This document shows, piece after piece, positions 57,661 through 64,000 of a stretch of 64,000 bases of DNA (positions are counted from its first letter, which is position 1; the number at the start of each line of letters is the position of its first letter). The stretch is from CAYFYS01 sp965202905. Its GTDB lineage: Bacteria; Pseudomonadota; Alphaproteobacteria; MPNO01. Location: contig OZ241868.1 of assembly GCA_965202905.1 (NCBI GenBank), forward strand, positions 1,240,001 to 1,304,000, written 5' to 3'. Under the pieces are notes generated by a model. The model saw only the letters and a list, made by a program, of their open reading frames with translations, had not been told where the DNA came from and did not search any database. A program made the position numbers and the translations under genes.

Positions 57661-58617
57661 ATGAGCCTTGCCGTCGCCATCCAGATGGACCCGATCGAGT
57701 CCGTCGACATCGATGCCGATTCCACCTTCGTGCTGGCGCTGGAGGCGCAGGCGCGCGGCCACGCCCTGTTCCACTATCTGCCGGGCGATTTGTCGTTCCG
57801 CGACCACCGGGTTTTCGCCAGGGCGCGCCCGCTCTCGGTGCGGCGGCGGCACGGCGACCACGCGAGCCTCGGAGCGCCTGAAATCCTCGATCTGGCCGGA
57901 GTCGACGTCGTCCTGATGCGCCAGGACCCGCCCTTCGACATGGCCTATATCACCGCGACGCACCTCCTGGAGCACATCCATCCGCGGACCCTGGTGGTCA
58001 ACGACCCGTTCTACGTCCGCAATGCGCCGGAAAAGCTGTTCCTCGCTCATTTCGAGGGGCTGATGCCGCCGACGCTGATCACCGCCGACCGCGAGGAGAT
58101 CCTGGCCTTCCGGGCCGAGCATCGCGACATCATCGTCAAGCCGCTGTTCGGCAACGGCGGGGCGGGGGTTTTCCACGTCGCGCCCGCGGACGAAAACCTC
58201 GGCTCGCTGCTCGAGATGTTCACCGAGATGTACCGCGAGCCGATCATCGTCCAGCGCTACCTGCCGGAGATCCGCCAGGGCGACAAGCGCATCATCCTGG
58301 TCGACGGCGAGCCGGCCGGCGGGGTGAGCCGGATCCCGCCCGACGGCGAGGCGCGCGCCAACTTCCATGCCGGCGGCGCCCCGCGGAAAGCGGATCTCAC
58401 CAGGCGCGAGCGCGACATCTGCGGCGCCATCGGCCCGGCGCTGCGCGAGCGCGGTCTCATCTTTGCCGGCATCGACGTCATCGGCGAATATCTGACCGAG
58501 ATCAACGTCACCTCGCCGACGGGCATTCAGGAGATCAACCGCCTGAACGGCGCCCGCATCGAGGCGCTGATCTGGGACGCCATCGAACGCCGGCTGGAGA
58601 ACCGCCGCGGCGCGTAG
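57661..58617 (+). CDS. gshB: Glutathione synthetase
   Basis: Joins gamma-glutamylcysteine and glycine with ATP. The 318 residues of the ATP-grasp fold include VLMRQDPPFDMAYITATHLL, DIIVKPLFGNGGAGVF, YLPEIRQGDKRIILVDGEP and EINVTSPTGIQEINRL. It is complete, with the ATG at 57661. The 79-bp gap after the BON gene leaves co-transcription open. Confidence 0.97.
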   Translation: MSLAVAIQMDPIESVDIDADSTFVLALEAQARGHALFHYLPGDLSFRDHRVFARARPLSVRRRHGDHASLGAPEILDLAGVDVVLMRQDPPFDMAYITATHLLEHIHPRTLVVNDPFYVRNAPEKLFLAHFEGLMPPTLITADREEILAFRAEHRDIIVKPLFGNGGAGVFHVAPADENLGSLLEMFTEMYREPIIVQRYLPEIRQGDKRIILVDGEPAGGVSRIPPDGEARANFHAGGAPRKADLTRRERDICGAIGPALRERGLIFAGIDVIGEYLTEINVTSPTGIQEINRLNGARIEALIWDAIERRLENRRGA

Positions 58618-58714
58618 CCGGCGGCCCGGAATCGCGGCCCCGAGCCCGTTCGCCTCACCGCCGCCCGATCGTTAGGATCGGCGTTCGATCACTTACGGCG
58701 AGAAGCGATAGCCC

Positions 58715-60223
58715 GTGGTTGCCCGCGTCCATACCGCCGCCTTCCAGGGGATCGAGATCCTGGACATCGAGGTCCAGGTCCAGGTGGCGAGCGGGCTGCC
58801 CGCCTTCACCATCGTGGGCCTGCCCGACAAGGCGGTCGCGGAATCGCGCGAGCGGGTGCGCGCGGCGCTGGTCTCGATCGGACTCGCCCTGCCGCCCCGA
58901 CGGATCACGGTCAACCTGTCGCCGGCCGATGTGGTGAAGGAAGGCAGCCATTTCGACCTGCCGATCGCGCTCGCCGTCCTGATCGCGATGGAGGTGCTGC
59001 CGTCCGATGCCGCCGATGGCTACACGGTGCTGGGCGAGCTTGCGCTGGACGGCTCGATTCGCCCGGTCGCAGGCGTGCTGCTGGCCGCGATGGGGGCGGC
59101 GGCCCAGGACCGCGGCATCATCTGCCCGGCCTCGGCCGGCGGCGAGGCCGCCTTTGCCGGCGAGATCGACGTGCTGGCGCCCGAGGGGCTGATCCAGCTC
59201 GTCAACCACTACAAGGGCATCCAGGTGCTCACCCCGCCCGAGCCGCGGCTTGCCGACATCGACGCGCCCGCCGCCGATTTGCGCGACATCAAGGGCCAGG
59301 AATCGGCCAAGCGCGCGCTCGAGATCGCGGCCTCGGGCGGCCACAACCTCCTGATGATCGGCCCGCCGGGTGCGGGGAAGTCGATGCTGGCCGCCCGGCT
59401 GCCCGGCATCCTGCCGCCGCTCGATGCGGCCGAGACGCTTGAGATTTCGATGATCCATTCGGTCGCCGGCACGATCACCGACGGGACGCTCTCGCGCACC
59501 AGGCCGTTCCGCGACCCCCACCACTCGGCCTCGGTCGCCGCCATCGTCGGCGGCGGCACCCGCGCGCGCCCGGGCGAGGTCTCGCTCGCCCACAACGGCG
59601 TGCTGTTCCTGGACGAACTGCCCGAGTTCGGCCGCGCCGCGCTCGAAGCATTGCGCCAGCCGATCGAGTCGGGCCAGGTGGTGATCGCGCGCGCCAATGC
59701 GCATGTGAGCTATCCCGCGCGGTTCCAGCTCGTGGCCGCGATGAACCCCTGCCGCTGCGGCTGGCTCGACGATCCGGGTCAGGCGTGTTCCCGCGCGCCG
59801 CGCTGCGCCTCGGAATATCAGGCGCGGATCTCCGGGCCGCTGTTCGACCGCATCGACATGCACATCGACGTCCCGGCCGTCAGCCCCGCCGACCTCACCC
59901 TGCCGCCGCCGGCCCAGGGCTCGGCCGAGATCGCCGCCCGCGTCGCCGCCGCCCGTGAGGCCCAGGTCGCACGCTACGCCGCGGCCGGCATCCGCACCAA
60001 CGCCGCGGCCGATGGCGAGCTCCTGGAAAAAGCCGCCGCCGTCGATGCCGACGGCCGCAGGCTGCTCGCCGAAGCGGCCGGGCGCCTGCGCCTCACCGCG
60101 CGCGGCTACCATCGCGTAATGCGGGTGGCCCGCACCATCGCCGACCTCGACGACGCCGAGACCGTCCGCCGCCCCCATATCGCCGAGGCGCTTTCGTACC
60201 GCCGCATCGCCCCGGGGCGGTGA
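58715..60223 (+). CDS. comM: ComM/YifB family Mg-chelatase-like AAA+ ATPase
   Basis: A 502-residue AAA+ protein: N-terminal Lon-like domain (GLPAFTIVGLPDKAVAESRE), Walker A GPPGAGKSMLA, Walker B VLFLDELPEFGR and the C-terminal Mg-chelatase domain with ARFQLVAAMNPCRCGW and a Cys-containing insert. In naturally competent bacteria ComM is a helicase promoting branch migration during transformation, but it is widespread elsewhere. The start is GTG at 58715. Confidence 0.93.
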   Translation: MVARVHTAAFQGIEILDIEVQVQVASGLPAFTIVGLPDKAVAESRERVRAALVSIGLALPPRRITVNLSPADVVKEGSHFDLPIALAVLIAMEVLPSDAADGYTVLGELALDGSIRPVAGVLLAAMGAAAQDRGIICPASAGGEAAFAGEIDVLAPEGLIQLVNHYKGIQVLTPPEPRLADIDAPAADLRDIKGQESAKRALEIAASGGHNLLMIGPPGAGKSMLAARLPGILPPLDAAETLEISMIHSVAGTITDGTLSRTRPFRDPHHSASVAAIVGGGTRARPGEVSLAHNGVLFLDELPEFGRAALEALRQPIESGQVVIARANAHVSYPARFQLVAAMNPCRCGWLDDPGQACSRAPRCASEYQARISGPLFDRIDMHIDVPAVSPADLTLPPPAQGSAEIAARVAAAREAQVARYAAAGIRTNAAADGELLEKAAAVDADGRRLLAEAAGRLRLTARGYHRVMRVARTIADLDDAETVRRPHIAEALSYRRIAPGR

Positions 60224-60260
60224 AGCCGCGGGGTTGTAACTCAGCGATTGAGTTGAGCAA

Positions 60261-60324
60261 TGACCGGCATCGCACCATGTGGACTAAAATCGCTCGCCGA
60301 CCCATATGGTGCTTAAGCCGGTCA
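60261..60324. promoter_or_regulatory. Long two-part inverted repeat upstream of the betaine-type ABC operon
   Basis: tgaccggc (60261) pairs with gccggtca (60317) and, inside it, gcaccat (60272) with atggtgc (60306). The asymmetric gap is 3 versus 4 bases and the central loop is 27 bases. It lies after the comM stop and just before the promoter at 60338. It may be a terminator for comM, an operator, or a mobile palindrome; there is no T-run. Confidence 0.55.
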
Positions 60325-60337
60325 ACCCTAAATGTTC

Positions 60338-60367
60338 TCGACAATCCGGGAGCGGGCTTTATATAAT
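60338..60367 (+). promoter_or_regulatory. Promoter of the betaine/choline ABC operon
   Basis: TCGACA (60338-60343), an 18-base spacer, then a perfect TATAAT (60362-60367). The surrounding gap is visibly more AT-rich than the coding DNA. A leader of about 100 bases precedes the binding-protein ATG. Confidence 0.7.
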
Positions 60368-60476
60368 CGAGGGGTGACGCGCGGCGGCCCGGCACGGGAG
60401 GGCCTGCAGAGAGGGTCTTCGTGAGCAGGCGAAGCGCAACGACGGGTAGAAGCAAGAACCGAAAATGAGGGGTCCC

Positions 60477-61478
60477 ATGATGAGGATAAAGAGTTCCCTG
60501 GCGGCGGCTTTGACGCTGGCCTGCGTCCTGGGCTTGGCAAGAACCGCTGACGCAGCCTGCGGCAAGGCATCAATCGCGGAGATGACCTGGGATTCCGCGG
60601 CGGTCGCGGCCTATGTCGTAGATATTATTCTTGCCAAAGGCTACGGCTGCGAGACGGAGGTGGTGCCCGGCGATACGATTCCCACGCTCACCTCGATGAC
60701 GGAGAAGAACGAGCCCGACATCGCGCCGGAGCTCTGGGTCAACTCGGTGCGCGATGCGCTCGACCGGGCAGTCGAGGAGAAGCGAATCGCCATCGCCGGC
60801 GAAATCCTGCTGGACGGCGCCGTGGAAGGCTGGTATGTGCCCGCCTATGTAGTGGAGAAGCATCCGGAGCTGACCACCCTGCAGGCCGTTCTCAAACGGC
60901 CGGATCTGTTCCCCGACAAGGAGGAAGCGGGCAAGGGCCGGTTCTACAACTGTCCCTCGGGCTGGGCCTGCGAGATCATCAATGGCAATCTCTTCAAGGC
61001 CTATGGCCTGGAGGCGGCCGGTTTCACCCTGTTCAACCCCGGCTCCGGGGAAGGGCTGGCGGCAGCGATCGCCGGCGCCTACGAGCGTCGCCAGCCGATC
61101 TTCGCCTATTACTGGGCGCCTACGGCACTGATCAGCAAGTATCCGATGGTCAGGCTGGGCGGGATGATCCACAACCCGAAAAGCTGGGGTTGCATCATTG
61201 ATAAGGACTGCGCCGATCCACAGCCGAACATGTATCCGAAAACGGTGGTTTTCACGGCAACCACCGACGATTTCCGGGCGCGGGCGCCAGAGGCTTTCGC
61301 CTTCGCTGGCAAGTTCGCATGGACCAACGCGCTCATCCACAAGCTGCTGGCGTGGAAGGACGTTAACCTGGCGACGCCGCGGGAGACCGCAGAGTACTTC
61401 CTGAAGACGCATCCGGACGTCTGGACCGCTTGGGTGTCCGAGGAGATCGCCACGAAGGTGAAGGCGAGCCTGATGTAG
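60477..61478 (+). CDS. Glycine betaine/choline-type ABC transporter substrate-binding protein (OpuAC/ProX-like)
   Basis: A 333-residue periplasmic protein with a signal peptide ending ARTADAA. It has the OpuAC-fold pattern KASIAEMTWDSAAVAAYVVD, DIAPELWVNSVRDALDRAV, YNCPSGWACEIINGNLFKAY and IFAYYWAPTALISKYPMVRL. Tryptophan and tyrosine residues suited to a quaternary-ammonium cage are present. The ATG at 60477 follows GAGGGG. It is the first gene of a three-gene importer operon; the ligand is probably betaine, choline or proline-like (inference). Confidence 0.9.
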   Translation: MMRIKSSLAAALTLACVLGLARTADAACGKASIAEMTWDSAAVAAYVVDIILAKGYGCETEVVPGDTIPTLTSMTEKNEPDIAPELWVNSVRDALDRAVEEKRIAIAGEILLDGAVEGWYVPAYVVEKHPELTTLQAVLKRPDLFPDKEEAGKGRFYNCPSGWACEIINGNLFKAYGLEAAGFTLFNPGSGEGLAAAIAGAYERRQPIFAYYWAPTALISKYPMVRLGGMIHNPKSWGCIIDKDCADPQPNMYPKTVVFTATTDDFRARAPEAFAFAGKFAWTNALIHKLLAWKDVNLATPRETAEYFLKTHPDVWTAWVSEEIATKVKASLM

Positions 61479-61542
61479 CCGAGGCGCGGGCGCGGGCCGG
61501 TGGGGCTGCGCACATGCGTGTGGCGGCAGGCTGCCGGCGCCA

Positions 61543-61574
61543 GCTCTCCCCGCCCGGATTCGGGTGGGGAGAGC
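61543..61574 (+). promoter_or_regulatory. Strong intercistronic hairpin between binding protein and permease
   Basis: A 14-bp stem (one G-U pair) with loop GATT, formed by gctctccccgcccg and cgggtggggagagc. There is no T-run, so complete termination is unlikely. Hairpins in this position often protect the upstream mRNA and give an excess of binding protein over permease. Confidence 0.6.
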
Positions 61575-61632
61575 CGTTTCGGTGCGAGTGCGTCGGTGAA
61601 CTCTACCGTTCCCGTTACGGAAAGCCGGTTTC

Positions 61633-62523
61633 GTGAGCAACTGGATCCAGGATTTTCCGACGCTGGATGTGGCCGCGCTGCGTGCGCTCCAGAAATCGAT
61701 AGATACAGCCTATCGGATGTTTTCCAGGAATTACGGCGATGCGATCGAGGCCTTCTTCGATCCGTTGCTCTACGTCCTCGTCAACTTCGAGTGGCTTCTG
61801 ATCGCCACGCCCTGGTGGGTGGTGATCGCCGTGATCGCCGCGATGTGCTTCGCCGCGAGCCACAGCGTGCGGCTGACCGCGGGCGTCGCCGCCGCGTTCT
61901 TCGTCATCGGCTATCTCGGCATGTGGGACGACACGATGCGCACGCTCGCGATCATCTCCGTCTCCACGCTGATCGCTATCGCCATCGGTATCCCGCTGGG
62001 GATTTCCCTGGCGCGCTCGGACCGGGTGCAGGCGGTGATGATGCCGGTGCTCGACATCATGCAAACGATGCCGATTTTCGTCTATCTGATCCCGGTGGTG
62101 ATGCTGTTCGGCCTCGGCAAGGTGCCGGGTCTGATCGCGGTGGTGGTCTATGCGGTGCCGCCGGTCATCCGACTTACCAATCTCGGCATTCGGCTCGTGG
62201 ACAAGGAGGTCCTGGAGGCGGCGGACGCGTTCGGAGCCAACGGTTGGCGGCGGCTCTTCGGCGTGCAGTTGCCGCTCGCGCTTCCCAACATCATGGCCGG
62301 CGTCAACCAGACCATCATGATGGCGCTTTCCATGGTGGTGATCGCATCGATGATCGGTGTGAAAGGGCTCGGTCAACCCGTTCTTCAGGCGGTCACCAAT
62401 CAGTATTTCGCGATCGGCCTGTTCAACGGCGCCGCCGTCGTCGGCCTGGCGATCGTGTTCGATCGGATCACGCAAGGCTACGGCCGGCGCGTGCAGGAAC
62501 AACGGCACGGCAAACATAGATGA
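61633..62523 (+). CDS. Betaine/choline-type ABC transporter permease (OpuAB/ProW-like)
   Basis: A 296-residue inner-membrane permease with about six to seven hydrophobic segments. The conserved coupling region is KEVLEAADAFGANGWRRLFG, and MQTMPIFVYLIPVVMLFGLG is typical of the ProW group. The start is GTG at 61633. Its stop overlaps the ATPase ATG (ATGA). Confidence 0.93.
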   Translation: MSNWIQDFPTLDVAALRALQKSIDTAYRMFSRNYGDAIEAFFDPLLYVLVNFEWLLIATPWWVVIAVIAAMCFAASHSVRLTAGVAAAFFVIGYLGMWDDTMRTLAIISVSTLIAIAIGIPLGISLARSDRVQAVMMPVLDIMQTMPIFVYLIPVVMLFGLGKVPGLIAVVVYAVPPVIRLTNLGIRLVDKEVLEAADAFGANGWRRLFGVQLPLALPNIMAGVNQTIMMALSMVVIASMIGVKGLGQPVLQAVTNQYFAIGLFNGAAVVGLAIVFDRITQGYGRRVQEQRHGKHR

Positions 62524-63572
62524 CAGAGAACGGCGCCGGCATTCGGATCGGCGGCTTGTACAAGGTTTTCGGTGCGGGCGCGGCTGCGGTGATGCCGCTG
62601 GTGCATGGGGGCGTCTCCAAGCAGGAGCTCCTGGAGGACCACGGCCATGTACTGGGCTTGCGCGACATCAATATAAGCATCGCGCCCCATACCACCCAGG
62701 TGATCATGGGGCTGAGCGGATCGGGCAAATCCACCGTCGTCCGCCATATCAACCGGTTGATCGACCCTACCGAGGGCGAGGTACGGATCGACGGCGAGGA
62801 CGTACTCGCGCTCGACCGCGCGGCGCTTCAACATCTCCGCCTGTACAAGATCAGCATGGTGTTTCAACGCTTCGCCCTGTTTCCCCATCGGACGGTGCTG
62901 GACAATGTGGGCTACGGCTTGGCGATGCAGGCCATCGATCGCGCGACGCGCACCGAACGCGCCCAGTACTGGGTGGAACGGGTCGGCCTTTCGGGCTACG
63001 AGGCCTCCTATCCGCATCATCTGTCGGGGGGTATGCAGCAGCGCGTCGGCCTCGCCCGCGCGCTCGCAACCAATGCCGATATCCTGCTGATGGACGAAGC
63101 GTTCAGCGCGCTGGATCCGCTGATCCGCTCCGACATGCAGCAACTGCTGCTCGAGTTACAGCGGGAATTGCGCAAGACCATCGTGTTCGTCACCCACGAT
63201 CTCGAGGAAGCCATCACCATCGGCGACCGCATCGCCATCCTGCGCGATGGCGAAATCGTTCAGAACGGCGATTCCCAGGAGATCGTTCTGCACCCGGCGG
63301 ACGACTACATCGCGGATTTCACCAAGAGCATAAACCGGGGCCGGGTAATCCGCGTCGCTTCGATCATGGAACCCGCCGAACCCGGAGCGAACGGGCCGTG
63401 CTGCTCTTCCGACATGCTGTTGGAAGATGCGCTGCCCGTGGTGACGGCGGCGCCCGAGCAGAAGGCCCAGGTGTTGGACGAAGACGGTAAACCCGTCGGC
63501 GCGATCTCGTCCGGTCTGCTGGTAGACGCTCTCACCGGCGGCAAGGACACTTTAGCCGCTGACTCTCAGTGA
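62520..63572 (+). CDS. Betaine/choline-type ABC transporter ATP-binding protein (OpuAA/ProV-like)
   Basis: A 350-residue ATPase. It has Walker A GLSGSGKSTVVRHINRLIDP, the signature LSGGMQQRVGLARALA, Walker B ILLMDEAFSALDP and the H-loop VFVTHDLEEAI. The extended N-terminus and the C-terminal CBS-like part (VLDEDGKPVGAISSGLLVDA) are features of ProV/OpuAA that link transport to ionic strength. It completes the operon. Confidence 0.95.
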   Translation: MTENGAGIRIGGLYKVFGAGAAAVMPLVHGGVSKQELLEDHGHVLGLRDINISIAPHTTQVIMGLSGSGKSTVVRHINRLIDPTEGEVRIDGEDVLALDRAALQHLRLYKISMVFQRFALFPHRTVLDNVGYGLAMQAIDRATRTERAQYWVERVGLSGYEASYPHHLSGGMQQRVGLARALATNADILLMDEAFSALDPLIRSDMQQLLLELQRELRKTIVFVTHDLEEAITIGDRIAILRDGEIVQNGDSQEIVLHPADDYIADFTKSINRGRVIRVASIMEPAEPGANGPCCSSDMLLEDALPVVTAAPEQKAQVLDEDGKPVGAISSGLLVDALTGGKDTLAADSQ

Positions 63573-63690
63573 ATACCGGGGGAGCGTTCAAGGCAGGGCC
63601 GTCGTTCTTCCTGGCGCCGCGTTTTGGCTTTCGCCGTGCGCCGATACCGCCGGAGACGCCTGAAGCCCGGTAAACCGCCAGGACCGGCGA

Positions 63691-63999
63691 TCAGGGATTG
63701 ATCTCGATCCACATCTCGCGCAACGCATCGCGCCGGATCTTGCCGCGGTCGGATTTCGGCAAGGCATCGACCAGGAAGACCGCCTTGGGCTGCTTGAAGG
63801 CCGGCAGGCTTGCGCCGCAATGGTCCTGGACCGAGGCGAGCGTGACCTCGCGCGCGGGCTTGGGGACAACGAAGCACACCACCTCCTCGCCATAGATTGC
63901 ATCCGGGACGCCGACGGCCGCCGCCTCGGCGATGTCGTCATGGCGCATCAGGATGTGGTCGATCTCCAGCGGCGCGATATTGACGCCGCCGCGGATGAT
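63691..63999 (-). CDS. Acyl-CoA synthetase (AMP-forming), C-terminal part only
   Basis: 103 codons of the C-terminal domain of an adenylate-forming enzyme, running off the right edge. It has IIRGGVNIAPLEID, MRHDDIAEAAAVGVPD, YGEEVVCFVVP and the catalytic-lysine motif LPKSDRGKIRR. The N-terminal AMP-binding domain is outside the window, so the acyl specificity cannot be judged. Confidence 0.9.
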   Translation of the reverse strand: MIRGGVNIAPLEIDHILMRHDDIAEAAAVGVPDAIYGEEVVCFVVPKPAREVTLASVQDHCGASLPAFKQPKAVFLVDALPKSDRGKIRRDALREMWIEINP

Positions 64000-64000
64000 C

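Overview
The window is high-GC DNA from a free-living-type alphaproteobacterium, probably near the Rhodospirillales. This rests on gene order and family content: dnaK/dnaJ/dapB, hrcA-grpE divergent from rph-rdgB-hemW, the HAD-IIA phosphatase, coxL/coxG and DUF1848. No rRNA, tRNA or CRISPR array was seen. Most of the window is chromosomal housekeeping and uptake or catabolic genes. Several genes are frameshifted, deleted or fused, which suggests either a decaying accessory fraction or indel errors in the assembly.

Layout. 1-4.4 kb: 2-hydroxyacid dehydrogenase (cut by the window edge), purH, an MFS carrier and a cupin enzyme. 4.4-9.2 kb: broken alpha/beta-hydrolase copies abut a Mu-like prophage remnant (terminase tail, portal, MuF protein with a toxin-like C-terminus). 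9.2-9.65 kb: a peroxiredoxin whose catalytic cysteine codon is an in-frame TGA followed by a SECIS-like hairpin, so a probable selenoprotein. 9.7-23.3 kb: PhyH-type dioxygenase, rpmB, transporters, HAD phosphatase, a tungstate-type permease, sufE, a broken TetR gene, aminotransferase and dehydrogenases, a lipoprotein, hslO-argF-argD and an MscS channel. 23.5-31.4 kb: coxL/coxG, two MetE-like proteins, an acyl-CoA-dehydrogenase-fold oxidase, a chimeric pseudogene and an NTF2-fold protein. 31.4-38 kb: a transposase remnant, repeat-rich coiled-coil and ankyrin genes, an EF-hand protein, an ABC binding protein and a wrecked asparaginase-like gene. 38-51.6 kb: an EthD-like protein, an MFS carrier and the chaperone region dapB-dnaJ-[helicase-brnT]-dnaK, then DUF1848, grpE and hrcA. 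51.7-60.2 kb: rph-rdgB-hemW, lpoA-like, rsmI-yraN-BON lipoprotein, gshB and comM. 60.2-63.6 kb: a betaine/choline-type ABC operon with a clear promoter and hairpins. The right edge holds the end of an acyl-CoA synthetase.

The two strongest leads are these. (1) The peroxiredoxin at 9200-9652 has no cysteine at all and a TGA exactly at the peroxidatic position, so its activity would depend on selenocysteine. (2) Between dnaK and dnaJ, on the same strand, sit a BrnT-type toxin gene and a 1520-residue protein coupled to it by an ATGA overlap. The large protein starts with what looks like the N-terminus of the cognate antitoxin, continues into an HSP90/sacsin-type ATPase domain and ends in a DEAH helicase. 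This is a candidate defence or toxin-control module embedded in the main chaperone locus.
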